Below, piece after piece: positions 35,520 to 47,522 of a DNA stretch of 64,000 nucleotides (the stretch's first letter is position 1; each line of letters opens with the position of its first letter). The notes under the pieces are model-generated. The model ran no database searches. It saw only the letters and a program-made list of their open reading frames with translations, and was not told the origin of the DNA. Position numbers and translations under genes: made by a program. Origin of the DNA: Nectonema munidae (Eukaryota; Nematomorpha; Nectonematoida; Nectonematidae); NCBI GenBank assembly GCA_030549495.1, contig JAUIRK010000570.1, forward strand, positions 1,146,001 to 1,210,000, given 5' to 3'.

Positions 35520-37152
35520 TATCTAGCGATAGAAAGGGCAATTGTGACGATCGGTTTAGCATGGAAAACGCTGGCTCACACTCATATGTAGTGGCAAATC
35601 GAATCCGAACTTTTAGAGCAAACTTTGCAACATCAGCATGAAACTGTCACATCTTAAACCAAAAATCGCTACAATACATTTCACGAAAAACATATTTTGC
35701 ACCTCCACAATCAATAGTCAAATCAATAATATGTTTTTGAATTAAGAAGTTTTCTGAGGGCAAATAATGTAGATTATAAATGGATTTTTGATAAATTGAT
35801 AGTATCTTTCAAATTTTTGTAGGTAAGGAAAATAAAGAAAAATTTCTTGGCTAAGATATGCTACACGGTGTTTTATGGCTTCCAGAACATCATCATAGAT
35901 GAAAATATTATTTTCATCAAAATATATGTTCAGATATGAAAATGGAGAAATATTTTTCCTTTCTAAGAAATCCAAATTCGAGCTTCATTGCAAAAGCTGA
36001 CAATTTTTTGACAAAATGGAGCACTGTTATCTCCTTTCCTTGCAGCGCAAGGTTAATTGAAAGATTTAAATATGTTCACTAAGAATGATAGGAATATATG
36101 AAAACGGACATCAGAAAATTTTACATTCATGTCTGGTTTGCTTTGAAGAAATTACTAGATTTCTTATACGTTATTTTAATGTCTTCATTGGGAACATTTT
36201 TCAACTCACCAGGTATGGTTTTCCTTACGCTTGGCGATGAATGCCGCATTGGGTTCAAATTACATACCAGACTATGAAAACTAGAACAAACAAATGCAAG
36301 AGCACGGTAAGTACATGTCCCGATTTAATACTATGTGATGTAAATAAATTCTCCACCTTGTAGGATATTTCTCTTTCATTTCTTCTACTGTTAAGAGTTA
36401 CGCAAAACCAAAATTTATCTAACAGGTGCTCGTCATATACATATTGTACGTAAATGCAAGGAATTGCAAAAAAGTTGAAAATCGAATTTCAGTCAACAAA
36501 ACCATTTCCGACATTATGTCATCAGACATCTCGCCAATTAGTTCTATAACGGTATAAAATGACAGGAAGTTATGCTTCAAACTTTCAAGGTCGGAACTCC
36601 TTAGAACATTCAATATTGTATCTTTGCAGCAAGGTAATATCAACTGTTCTCTTATGTTGAGGGACTTTTTGACAAGTCACTCTTTAATAAAACTTTATAG
36701 AAGGCTTTCAAACGACACATTTTGCAAAAACATTCCTATATTATCAAACCTAGTAATCGTTCAGCCTGACGTTTAAAATAGTCACAATAGTTTTGTTTAC
36801 TAAACAAGAGTGATTCATTTCCAAGTGTCATTTTAACTTTCCGGATTTTAGAAAAGTGGATGCTAACACTTCAAAACACAAAAAACACTTATGTTCCTCT
36901 TCCCCACCAGACTTTAATGCAGTAAAACCAAATTAAGTGAGTAGGCGTATTTCATTTTTTTTAAAGAAAAATACACATTTACATTTATAAAATCAGGCCT
37001 GAAAAGCAATAAAAACGTAAGTTATATTTATTCTTTTAAATGTGACTTAGCAAGAATCGCAAATGACCCAATATGAGTGCTATATGTTGCGCAAACCGAT
37101 CCACTCAGTGTCCCCTTCTAGGGGACCACGGACTTCAGTTTGTGAACCATTG
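35520..37152 (-). mobile_element. ZBED-like hAT fossil
   Basis: Read on the minus strand from 37152, whose end reversed gives CAATGGTTCACAAACTG. There is a BED finger near 36890-36800 (CFLCFEVLASTFLKSGKLK, then H...H), LILPCCKDTI (36643-36600), a helix with HRVAYLSQEIFLYFPYL and IKNPF (35975-35750), and a C-terminal dimerisation segment DFW...FATTYECEPAFSML (35690-35560). The order is right for a full transposase but many stops and shifts interrupt it. No matching left terminus identified. Confidence 0.65.
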
Positions 37153-37510
37153 GACTAGAAGGAAGTGATGTAATGAGAATTATAAACAAGGTAATTTGAC
37201 TTGATAAAATCCGTGTAGTCATCCGCAGTTATGGTGGGATTGAGAGTTTACAATGAAAATATCATGTCGGGTAATAATGGTGGTGTGTTCATTAAACAAA
37301 ACTTTAGCAATTCTTTTTATTATAACTTATATAAAAAATGAGTAAATTGATCGAATTTTTTTACAATTATAATTATTAAAAATTTGCCCCCTAATTATTT
37401 CAAACATGCGCACCTCTGTTATAAAACAATACAGACTCAAAATTTTTTAAAATGAAATAAAGACCAAATTTGCACGGATATTTAAAAACTAATATTAGAG
37501 TAGTGTTAGT

Positions 37511-37760
37511 CAGTGGCGTATCAAGAGGAGGGCGTTCGCCCGGGGCGCAGAATTGATTTGTTTAATATACTAATCAATAAAAATTTGATCAAGATATATT
37601 AAACTTAAATAGCGATGTAATAATGCTCTGCTACACTTTTTATTCCATATTACCATAAGCCTTACGTTTATTATTAAGATTTGAGGGTTTTGAAGTGTAA
37701 TTTAAAGAAATTTAGGGGCGGCAAAATAAGCATCCGTTCCGGGGGATATTAAAGATAGGT
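37511..37760. mobile_element. hAT (Tip100-like) left-end remnant
   Basis: CAGTGGCGTATCAAGAGG at 37511 with a CGTTCGCCCGGGGCG block right after, as in many Tip100-type termini. The 250 bp that follow are non-coding, and a right end could not be fixed. Confidence 0.35.
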
Positions 37761-38480
37761 AGGCCATGGCTGTTATTCTTCTACTCTTTTTAAATTGTTC
37801 GTATATATTAATCTCGTTTCCTGATAGTTTAAAATTGTATTCATTTACATACCACTAGTTTTCACTACTATAAATTATTATTACCACACGCTCCATAACT
37901 TTTTTCATTATTTTAATATCAAATCACGTAATAAATAACAAGCTGTTTATCATTTTACTTCAACTCAATTTTACTAGGATCCCGTTAAAGCTTAGTTTTT
38001 TAGTAAGTTTGTCATTTACTAAGTTAAATATTTAGTTTAATTAGCTATTAAATTAGTTAGTTTCAATAAACTGAGATTCACTAAGCAGAGATATACTGGG
38101 CAGAAAAAGAGGCTTTCTTAGCCTAAAAACTGTATTTCAGTCGTGATATGAAACTTACATATCTATTAAGCTGAAAAATTTTACCTCAAGTAAAAAATTT
38201 ACTGTTAAGCTTTTTAAAGTTTACCCATAATTTAATCAAATTCTAATTTTTGAAATTAATTTTAAATAAACTTTAAAAATTTAACTTCTAAATGACTTTA
38301 AAATCATATTAGTAAACGCAATAATATTATTTAGAAAATATTATAATGACTTTTTCGTTAAAGGATAAGTTAGGTAAAAATAAAACAAACTAAAAAATAT
38401 CAATATTTAAAAAGAGATGGATTATTTTGATAGTCTGGCTGATATGAAAATATTATAATAAAATGGAATTTTTGAGAATT
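37760..38480. other. Intergenic stretch between PUF60 and POLR3A
   Basis: AT-rich, no gene or repeat recognised. The PUF60 promoter and its non-coding first exon must lie somewhere between 34.66 and about 38.4 kb, but I cannot place them. Confidence 0.4.
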
Positions 38481-38483
38481 AAA

Positions 38484-38489
38484 TTTATT
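38484..38489 (-). terminator. POLR3A polyadenylation signal
   Basis: AATAAA on the minus strand about 42 nt after the POLR3A stop codon, well placed for a short 3' UTR. Confidence 0.6.
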
Positions 38490-38530
38490 ATGGAAAAAGA
38501 GTAATATAGTACGTAATTTGAAATCGTGAA

Positions 38531-41500
38531 TCAACCAGTAAAAAGCGATTCAAAAAAGAGCTTTCTTTCTTTTAAAGAAAAGCTGGTTTTGGATTTTTGA
38601 ATGAGTTTGAATGCTCCAGTGCCGATAGTCATCGGTTGGCCCATGATAATGGCTTCACTCACACCCGTGATTAAATCAGTTTGGCCGTGATACGCAGCTT
38701 CAAACAAGTGATCAGCGGTTTTTTCAAAAGAAGCCAACATCAAAACGCTCTCTTTGCTTTTTGCAAGTCCGTCACGCGTCACCCCAAAAACTTCTCCTCT
38801 ATATGTCATTAAATCGGCAAGCAAATTGACGTGGCGAACATCAACACCCATTCCATGACTTTTGAGCGTGTATAGAATTTCAGAAGCGATTGTACTTCGA
38901 GCAGCTTCAATTCCCAGAACACTCTCAACTTGAGCCGTGTGATTTGCTATGGTGGATATCGCTTTCACTCCTTTAGTTCCTAGCACACACCCAAAGTTCT
39001 TTCCTTCTACAAGAAGTTTCAGAGCACCGTTCTTCTCGTCTGCGTGTATAACAGCCCGATTCGTTTCATTGTATCCAGCGATTAAACAGTCTGGCAAATT
39101 TTTAGTAATAAACTGCATTAACAAATGCAACGAACCTTTTAGATAATTTTTATTCGGTATGATTTGAATGAAGCCTTTTACTTCATCTATCTTGATGGAT
39201 GAAACGGCGGATTTAATTTTGGAATTCATTAAAATAAAGTATCGAATTGAATTTAACGTGACATCAAGTTGCAACAATTTAATCCGCTCTAAACTTATTT
39301 TAACGATAATACAAAAATCAAATTTGGTGTAAACTTCTTCTATATATTCAGCAATTTCTCCAAGAGTAGTTCTTTCAATTCTACCCTTAACTTTTCTAGC
39401 TTCTTCAGTGTCTTTATAGTTATCCAAAACAGCTGTTATGATGGGAGTAGAAATTTTTTTAGAAGCATTAATGATTTCTTTTATTCTTGGAACTCCAAGT
39501 GTAATATTCATACTGGCAACACCAGCAAAATGAAAAGTCTTAAGAGTCATTTGAGTGCCGGGCTCGCCTATACTTTGAGCAGCTATAGCACCAACTGCAG
39601 TTCCTGGTTCAATTTTAGCTTCATCATACTTACTACATATCAATTTGAAAAAGCTGTCTAAGTGATCTGTAGTCATATTCATTCTATCTTCCTTGATGTT
39701 TTTTACTTTTGATTTTATAAAGTCTTGAAAGTGGGTAAAAAAGGCAAAGGGAATTCTTTCACGGTAAACTTCTTTATAAGATTCGACTTTTGTAAAAATT
39801 TCTTTTTGCGATAGATGGCGGGAATTGTACTTTCTGGAAAGCGTATTTTGCCATAATCTCTGAATGTCGAAGGGTTTTTCTTCTTTTTCAATCATAGTGG
39901 GGTCTAGGCCATCGACGCCATAACAAAATTGTACAATATCGTTAGAAGAGTTTCTCACAGTCATGTCATACCTTATGCATAAGTCTTCTAAAGATTTAAT
40001 TAATCTTCTTTGCATATAGCCTGTTTCAGCGGTTTTAACCGCAGTATCAACGAGACCTTCTCTACCGCCCATTGTGTGGAAAAAAAATTCAGTTGGTGTA
40101 AGACCAGAGAAAAAACTGTTCTTAACAAAGCCTTTTGCTCCAGGAATCTTCGAAAACTTTTTAAAATGAGGTAATGAGCGATCTTCAAAGCCATTAGGAA
40201 TTCGCTGACCACTTATAGCTTGTTGACCAACACAGGCAATCATTTGAGAAATATTGATAAAGGAGCCTTTGGAGCCACAGAGAGCCATGTTTAATGGCGA
40301 ATTAGTCTTGTGTAATTCGTAAACGCATTGTTGACCAGCATGGTCACGAATGACTGACAATTCTTTCAATAAAATTGCCTCTAACGTTTGTTCAGGTGTA
40401 CAGCCTGGTTGGGACTGCAATTTATTATCTTTGAACTTTTTGATTTTATCGTTACAAGCGTTGTAACCAGAATTTAACAATTTCGATTTTTCTTCAAGGA
40501 GTTTACTACTTGGAGTGACATCTCCGATCCCTATTGAAAAGCCTCTATTTTGTAAATAAAAGGAAGAAATGACAGCAACTTTCAAAATAACATCGATCGC
40601 TTCTTGATTCCCATAGTCACGCAGGATAACATAAAATATATTATTTTTAGTGCCTGTCCCCAGGACCATTTTATCCATTGTGCCGGCCAAAAGTTCACCG
40701 TTGCGTATGAGCACGAATCCATCCTTAAAACACAATTCTTCATCTTTCCCAGAATAATTTCGATTCTTCGTTTTTAAATTTACAAAAATCTTTCGGCCTT
40801 TATTTATACTAAAAATAACAGAAAAGATTTGTTTACCCGTCCACAAAAATACCGGTTTCAGAATAACAGGACTCGGTAATTTGATAATATATGCGCTTTC
40901 ATTTTGAGATGTTAGAGGTGACAAAATCCGACAAATTTGAAAATAGGTAAAAAAGACATCCTTATTTGACAATAAAAAGGAGCCCGTTATAAAATCTTGA
41001 GTTGCTCCAATCATTAGTTCTCCATTTTTGGGTGTGACTAAATTTTTAGATACGTTCATTAAAATATGTGCTTCTGCTTTTGATTCTTGAGTTTGAGGCA
41101 AATGAAGATTCATTTCATCACCATCAAAATCAGCGTTGTAGGGAGTACAAACACATTCATTAAAGCGAAAAGTTCTATAAGGAAGAATTTTTGCTGTATG
41201 GGACATGATACTAAGTTTGTGAAGAGATGGCTGCCTATTAAACAACACAACATCTCCGTCTATCAAATGTCTTTCAACAATATCACCAAGTTTCAAATTT
41301 TTAGAAACAGACTTCCGGTCTCCGTATTTTAAGAAAGTTTTTGATCCGTTTTTGTCAACATAGTTGGCTCCAGGATGAATATCACAGCCGTGCAAAACAA
41401 GTTGACGCAAAAAGTCTATGTTGTCATTCGTTACTCTTTCTGGAAAAGTCAGTTGCTTAGCAATTAGGATAGGAACCGCCACTTCATTTATTTTTAAATT

Positions 41501-42616
41501 AGGATCCGGGCTAATAACCGTGCGACACGAAAAATCAACTCTCTTTCCAGATAGATTACCTCTAAACCTACCATATTTACCTTTGAGACGCTGCACAAAT
41601 CCTCTACATGGTTTTTTCGTCTTCATACTAAGAGGAATGCCTGAAGTTTCACTGTTGATGTATATTGCACATTGCAATTGCAAAAAATCCCAATCTTCCA
41701 TTATTTTTTGAGTGTTCGCATTTTGAACTTTATGCTTCCTTATAACATTATTTAAAAAGATTATTTCAGTAATTTTCAAAGTTAAATCATCTTCTGTCGA
41801 TCCAGATTTAAGCTCTGATACTACAGAAGGACGAATACAACACGGCGGAACATTAATAGAACTCAAAACCATATCTTTAGGATAACTATGTTTCATCAGA
41901 AGAAATGGAATATCTTTATTAGGAATTCGTTCAAATAAATCAAGAACAATTATAGGATTTAAAATTTCTTCATAATTGGAAATCAACGAGCCTATTTCTT
42001 TGTTAAACTTGACAGCAACATCAAAACTCTCTACAAATTCTTTGGTTAAAATTTGTTTATCATCTTTTTTTAAAAATTTGAAAGGCTCATGCATAATTTT
42101 AAGCACAGCACACTTTTTTATAACTCCATTAGAATATCCACAGTACGGACACTTATGAACTTTTTTACATAAAGAAATTATTTTTTTCTTCAAAACCTTA
42201 CATTGAGTATAACCCAAATTTGGGTTCTTAACAAGTTTATCAAAATTTTGTCGATTGGGAGGAGATAGCAAAAGACGTGCACATTTTTTACAGATGCATT
42301 GAAGAACATAAATGATAGAATTGAAATAGCCTATATGAAAAACAGGCATCTCCAATCTCAAAAATCCAAAATGACCAACACACGTAGAAAGGGGTTTTTC
42401 GCAAGTTTTGCACATATTTCCTTGAAGGGCTGTACCTAAGCGAGTATCAAGTGGACCATACAAGCTTGGCTTCCGACTACCTTGACTCAATTCATAAAGA
42501 CTTTGATTGACAACGTCAACATTAGAGAGAAGTGCCATATTATAAGAACTACCGATGCTAAAATTCACAGCCGCTATTTTCTCGCTGGTAGACGACTCTT
42601 GGTATTGTTGCTTCAT
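38531..42616 (-). CDS. POLR3A: DNA-directed RNA polymerase III largest subunit RPC1
   Basis: Catalytic subunit of RNA polymerase III, which makes tRNAs, 5S rRNA and U6 in the nucleus. 1361 aa against 1390 in human, matching along its whole length. Visible landmarks: zinc-binding clamp C69/C72/C79/H82 with C109/C112 and C156/C159; GRFRGNLSGKRVDFS switch region; RQPSLHKLS; the catalytic magnesium loop NADFDGDEM at 494-502; funnel and bridge helix with GLTPTEFFFHTMGGREGL and KTAETGYMQRRL; trigger loop AAQSIGEPGTQMTLKTFHFAG near 1015-1035; C-terminal LMTYRGEVFGVTRDGL and LMLASFEKTADHLF. Residue 364 is Cys in VDFSCRTVISPDP, where RPC1 normally has Gly and RPB1 Ala. No intron interrupts the frame. 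The start at 42616 gives an N-terminus of the expected length. Confidence 0.98.
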   Translation of the reverse strand: MKQQYQESSTSEKIAAVNFSIGSSYNMALLSNVDVVNQSLYELSQGSRKPSLYGPLDTRLGTALQGNMCKTCEKPLSTCVGHFGFLRLEMPVFHIGYFNSIIYVLQCICKKCARLLLSPPNRQNFDKLVKNPNLGYTQCKVLKKKIISLCKKVHKCPYCGYSNGVIKKCAVLKIMHEPFKFLKKDDKQILTKEFVESFDVAVKFNKEIGSLISNYEEILNPIIVLDLFERIPNKDIPFLLMKHSYPKDMVLSSINVPPCCIRPSVVSELKSGSTEDDLTLKITEIIFLNNVIRKHKVQNANTQKIMEDWDFLQLQCAIYINSETSGIPLSMKTKKPCRGFVQRLKGKYGRFRGNLSGKRVDFSCRTVISPDPNLKINEVAVPILIAKQLTFPERVTNDNIDFLRQLVLHGCDIHPGANYVDKNGSKTFLKYGDRKSVSKNLKLGDIVERHLIDGDVVLFNRQPSLHKLSIMSHTAKILPYRTFRFNECVCTPYNADFDGDEMNLHLPQTQESKAEAHILMNVSKNLVTPKNGELMIGATQDFITGSFLLSNKDVFFTYFQICRILSPLTSQNESAYIIKLPSPVILKPVFLWTGKQIFSVIFSINKGRKIFVNLKTKNRNYSGKDEELCFKDGFVLIRNGELLAGTMDKMVLGTGTKNNIFYVILRDYGNQEAIDVILKVAVISSFYLQNRGFSIGIGDVTPSSKLLEEKSKLLNSGYNACNDKIKKFKDNKLQSQPGCTPEQTLEAILLKELSVIRDHAGQQCVYELHKTNSPLNMALCGSKGSFINISQMIACVGQQAISGQRIPNGFEDRSLPHFKKFSKIPGAKGFVKNSFFSGLTPTEFFFHTMGGREGLVDTAVKTAETGYMQRRLIKSLEDLCIRYDMTVRNSSNDIVQFCYGVDGLDPTMIEKEEKPFDIQRLWQNTLSRKYNSRHLSQKEIFTKVESYKEVYRERIPFAFFTHFQDFIKSKVKNIKEDRMNMTTDHLDSFFKLICSKYDEAKIEPGTAVGAIAAQSIGEPGTQMTLKTFHFAGVASMNITLGVPRIKEIINASKKISTPIITAVLDNYKDTEEARKVKGRIERTTLGEIAEYIEEVYTKFDFCIIVKISLERIKLLQLDVTLNSIRYFILMNSKIKSAVSSIKIDEVKGFIQIIPNKNYLKGSLHLLMQFITKNLPDCLIAGYNETNRAVIHADEKNGALKLLVEGKNFGCVLGTKGVKAISTIANHTAQVESVLGIEAARSTIASEILYTLKSHGMGVDVRHVNLLADLMTYRGEVFGVTRDGLAKSKESVLMLASFEKTADHLFEAAYHGQTDLITGVSEAIIMGQPMTIGTGAFKLIQKSKTSFSLKERKLFFESLFTG

Positions 42617-43430
42617 ATTAAAAATATAAGTAAAAATGGACTGAACACTCTTTGAAATAATTACTGAACAATAATTTAGCGCAACTAGAGGATTTTATTA
42701 AAAATCTCATTCCATTTCATCCAAGATTAAATTTTGCTAAAAAATATTAAAATGAAAATATATAAATTCTTTATTGTTATATTTTACAAAAATCAATATA
42801 ATTACAACTTTTACTAAAAAATAAAATAAATGAAACTCATATTGTATTCGCAATTCAAAACATGGCATTTAAAATTATTAACTAATCTCTTCTACAAAAA
42901 ACAATTGCACATGCTTACAACCAATGCTTGTAAAAACATCATTCATTTTTGTTTTACAAGCCATTCTTATCAGCGTTGAATAAAAGCATGTTTAGTGTTA
43001 TGTTTGGGCTTCCCTTCACTAAAGCCTAAACAGAAAGGGGTGTTCGAATCAAGAATCGAATCCCAAATTTTAATATATCTCCGAAAATTATTTAGAAAAA
43101 TACTGATAAATAAATATGAAAAAATATTTTACTAAATTTTAATTTATTCATTTGTATTTGTAAAAAAAATATGATAACTTTCAAAAATATATATTCTAAT
43201 TTCTTTGTGATCATTTAAATGAAAAAAACAAAGCTCGGAAAAAGCAGCAAAAAAATGAAGATGAATGTCAGAAGTTTAATAAAGTTGCAGAACAACTGTT
43301 ACAAAAATCAAAAATTGGATTCAGCATTCTAACAACCCACACTCCCATTAAATACGGTACGTAAACCCGTACAGAATGCAATCTTATGTTATTATAACTA
43401 TTTATCCAACATTCTGTATATTTAAGAATC
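42617..43430. other. Upstream flank of POLR3A
   Basis: AT-rich region presumably holding the POLR3A promoter and 5' UTR; no clear TATA box or initiator can be chosen. A Lys/Gln-rich coding-like run of about 40 codons occurs on the plus strand at 43205-43330, without start, stop context or recognisable family. Confidence 0.35.
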
Positions 43431-43540
43431 GTTTTGGTATCGGAATCGGGTTTAAATTATTCATCTCCGATGCCGATTTCCGATACTTTAAAAAACTCCC
43501 GATATTCCGATACGATTTCGATTAATCATCCCATCACTAG
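43430..43540. mobile_element. hAT-like right-end remnant with ATCGG repeats
   Basis: Ends ATTAATCATCCCATCACTAG at 43540. Reversed, it begins CTAGTGATGGGATGATTAAT followed by ATCG/CCGAT repeats, a terminus and subterminal composition seen in hAT-derived MITEs. The left end was not found. Confidence 0.35.
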
Positions 43541-43607
43541 TTAAAATCAAATGAAAACAACCCTTTGAATTAGTATTTTTTGCCAATTTCAAGGCCTTCA
43601 TTTAGGG

Positions 43608-46600
43608 CAGGGGTTCCCAGCCTGGGGTTGGCGAACCCTTGGGGTTTCGTTTCACTTTTCAACAATTTCAAGGGGTACTTTATAAAGGTATCTGAAAAGT
43701 TTTTTTTAATTTTTAACTGATATATACCACCCACATACATAAAATTTTCCCCAAAACCATAATAAAAAATCATTGAAAGTTGTTTTTCAGTATCATGAAA
43801 AAACACACACTCATAGAAAAATTGAGGTAATTTACTACTTTCTATTTGAAGAACTGGCAAAATCATATTTTTAGTAATGTATGGCGGCGCATTTAAACAG
43901 TGCTGCTCTCTTGACAATGTGCAGTGATTCTTTAACATAAAAGTAATATATATTTATGTATTTCATACGCTGTTTGAGTGAGAGTTAAGCAAACTGTGAT
44001 TGCAAGATAAATCTCGCTCTTTTAAAGATTGAAGCAAGTACTATATGTACTTTAAAGAGCGCCTTGCAACAAACAAATGGTTATCATTATTGCTATATGT
44101 TTTTGTCGATAAGCAGAGTTTAGGGATAGACATGATAGACAACACTTTTTTATAAGTCATGTGGTGGATTAAATATAGCTTTCTTTGCAAGACCCTTGCT
44201 ATACTTCTCATATAATGTCAAATATGACAAATAAATTATGTAACTAGATCATTTTACTTCCCATTCTAACTTACACAAATACAGTGGAATATATAAAACA
44301 TGTTAAAATCGTAGGATTTTCTTTAAGACCAATTGAACTCATTCAAACAGTTCCTTGCTGACTTTTCGCATTTAATTTACTTTTTCATCTCAAGTCAAGT
44401 TCCTTATTTTCAAGTCTCAAGTTACATCTAATTTATTTTAAGCCAACTTATTAGCTGATTTAGTTTTAAAGTAAAATTTTTTAATTTTGTATTGTATTTT
44501 TTATTTTAATTTTTTAAAAAGTAATGAAAACTATATAAAAGTGATTGCTGTGTTAAGCGTGGAGGCATGCGTTTTTTACAATTTTACAGGCTTGTAGAAT
44601 TTTATTATATTGTTCAACAACATTGTTAATTAAACCGTATTGTAATATAAATATAAACTGAATACGTGAAAACAGTTAATTTCCATACCAACAAAGCTAA
44701 TTTTAATAAAGTTATTCGATCTTTTTTTATTTTTTCAAAATTTGCAAGTAAAAATTTTAATTTTATTTATAATTTTTCTAGAAAATTTAATTTTATCAAA
44801 ATTTTATAAGTAAAGATTTTTGATAATTTTTTAATCTCTTCTTCCAATTGAATTTTTAAAGTAAAAAAATTATTTTATAGTAATATTCACTAATAAATAT
44901 TATATTAATAATTTTAAGAAATGAGTTTTAATCCACCTAAAAAACGCAAATATCGTGATACCTATATAAAATTTGGTTTTACCTTCATCGCTAAAAATGA
45001 TAAAGACTACCCACAGTGTGTAATCTGTAATAAGGTTTTGTCGGTTGAACGTATGAAACCAACATTTCTCAAAAGACATTTAACAGGCTGTCACCCAACT
45101 TTGAAAGATAAAGGCAAAGCTTTCTTTAAAAACAAGGAAGAATGTTTGAAAAAAGTTAGATTTAACGAGTCAGGCAAGTTTGTTGAAGAAAATTTGGCAT
45201 CTTTAAGGGCATCCTTACATGGTTTCCTTCAGAATTGCCAAAGAAAAGAAAACATATATAATTGCCGAAAAACTCATCTTACCGTGTTGTAAGGACATAG
45301 TTAAGTGTGTAATCGGAAATGGTTCTGAGTTGAAACTGAATACCATTCCTCTTTCAAACAACACGGTTCAGCGAAGAATCGTTGAAATGTCAAAAAATAT
45401 CAAAAATAAAGTAGTTGATGAAATAAAGCTAACTGATTTTGGTATTTTTTCGCTGCAGTTAGATGAGTCTACAGATGTTGCAGCGTGCGCCCAACTCATG
45501 GTTTTTGCAAAGTACATAAAAAACGATAATTTTAAAGAAGAGTTTTTATTTTGCCAAAGTTTGGAACAAACTACCAAAGAAGAAGACATTTTTAAAAAAG
45601 TATCTTTATTTTTCAAAGAAGAAGGACTATCATAGAAAAATGTATGTGCTTTCACAACTGATGGTGCTCCATCAATGCTGGGTCATCTTTCAGGCTTCAA
45701 AGGTCATGTGAAAAAAGTAAATCCAGAGTCAAGTCACCTGCACTGTATGTTGCACAGATATGCTCTGGCTTCAAAAACACTTCCATCTGATTTGAAGTCA
45801 GTTTTAGATGAAGTAGTAAAGATGTAAACTTCATCAAATCTAGTGCCTTACATACGCGACTGTTTTCTTCATTGTGTCAGGAGTTTCAATGTGACAGTGT
45901 TTCACTGCTGCTACACACTGAAGTTCGCTGGTTATCGAGAGAAATGTTTTAAAGAGTGAAAAAACTCAAAATAGAGCTCTTAGAGTTTTTTAAAAACAAT
46001 TAAAAATCGAAAACATCTGGTTTTGTTGAAATGTTATAAGATTCTTCTTGGCTCGACAAGCTTGCTTATTTAAGCGATATTTTTTCTTGCCTAAATAATT
46101 TTAATCTCTCTCTTCAAGGTAAATCTGCCAATGTCAATGATTTTTCTAACAAAATAAAATCAATGGCAATAAAAATCGATTTGTGGATCAGAAGAGTTGA
46201 CAAACACTCTTTCGGCATGTTTGAAAACTTGAATGAGAGAATTAAAATGGAAGACTGGATAAACTTAAGCGATTTAAAAAAAACTTGTTAAAAATCATTT
46301 GACATCCCTTTTTTCTGAGATTAAAAAATATTTTCCTGAATTGAATGAAGAAAATTATGCTAAACCCCTTCAATTTGGAAGTTCAAGAAATTTCCAGTGA
46401 TTTGCAAGAGGAGTTTATAGAATTCAAAAATGATTCAAATGCCAAGGATTCTTTTGAAGTCATGCTACTATCAAATTTTTGGTGTAAATATAGTTCACTT
46501 TATCCTAAAATTTCAAAATTGGTTCTAAAATCGTTGCTTATATTCCCGTCGACATATCTCTCTGAACAAGGCTTTTCTACACATCTTGCCATTAAAACAA

Positions 46601-46916
46601 AAAACAGGGTAGGATTAAATGTCGAGGATGACTTGAGAGTCTGTTTATCGTAAACTGAACCAAATATAGAAGAGGTTGTCAGTACAAAACAACCTCAACC
46701 TTCTCATTGACTTCAATTTTTTTAAATATTTATTATTTGTTTTTTGCATAATAAATCATTTTTTATGAATATATATTAAAATACATCTTTGACTGATGAT
46801 TAGCGAGGTTTAAAATCAATTAGTGTGAAAAATCAAAATAAAAAAATTATTAGGGGTTTGCCTAAGGCTGAAAATTTTCAAGCGGTACTTGGTGAAAAAA
46901 AGGTTGGAAACCTCTG
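43608..46916 (+). mobile_element. Near-whole ZBED-like hAT transposon
   Basis: 3309 bp. Left end CAGGGGTTCCCAGCCT; right end reversed CAGAGGTTTCCAACCT. The flanks are ATTTAGGG (43600-43607) and ATTAAGGG (46917-46924), an 8-bp duplication with one difference. The plus strand encodes a BED-finger transposase in consecutive pieces (44921-46710). Three or more frame breaks and a few stops make it inactive, but both ends and every conserved block are present, so it is fairly young. Confidence 0.88.
44921..46706 (+). pseudogene. hAT transposase (ZBED5-like), frame-broken
   Basis: 44921-45292: start MSFNPPKKRKY, BED finger CVICNKVLS...KRHLTGCH. 45219-45635 in the next frame: LILPCCKDIVKCVIG, PLSNNTVQRRI, LQLDESTDVAACAQLMVF. 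It continues past a stop with FTTDGAPSMLGHLSGF and HCMLHRYALASK. 46345-46653: NPFNLEVQEIS, NFWCKYSSLYPKIS, FPSTYLSEQGFS, IKTKNRVGLNVEDDLRV; a final KQPQPSH matches the family's usual end. In the wild-type order this is about 600 aa. The overlapping frames at 45219-45292 show a single small indel there. Confidence 0.8.
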
Positions 46917-46924
46917 ATTAAGGG

Positions 46925-47515
46925 TCTAATTAAACGTTGAAATTACATTAAAACAGATAAAGATTTATTATAAATTAAACAGACAATGCCTTGAAAATAT
47001 AATGAATGGATAACTAATTTACCAAAGTAGCCTTTAATTTACACATTCATTTTCCCTACTAGAAAATACATGGTATGTGTAACTTTAGCTTTAAAGAACA
47101 GCTTTGTTGTTGGTGACAGCCCAATAAAGGGGCATAACAAAAAAATTTTAACTTGAAAGACACGATTAAGAATATGGTATCTCTAATACGTTTAAACAGA
47201 AAAGTTAGAAACAGAAATGAAAGTTTTAAAATGTAACATCTGCAGCAAATTGGCTTATTACATTAACATTTTATGATCAATGTACTACATGTAAACCAAA
47301 TATTAAAAAAAAGCAATAGAATTTGTAACTTAAAGCGGTAAGGAAAATTTATTACTAAAAACAACAATACTAATTTTTATAAAACGAAGTGAATTTTCCC
47401 TTAAAGATAAAAAAAACTGTCAAATTTCGGTGATCAAGAAAAACAAATATTAAAAAAATATTTTAACTTAATTTTTTTAATCTTTATAGTACAAATTATT
47501 TATGATAATTTAATT
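46925..47515. other. Intergenic stretch, no feature
   Basis: AT-rich between the hAT and the SINE. No gene or repeat end seen. Confidence 0.4.
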
Positions 47516-47522
47516 ACTTTTT

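Noticed and set aside
38949-42158. Five short frames overlapping POLR3A
   Set aside because: All lie antisense or out of frame to the fully conserved RPC1 frame.
43570-43938. 122-codon minus-strand frame at the hAT left end
   Set aside because: It overlaps the terminal inverted repeat of the hAT and has no family resemblance; probably chance.
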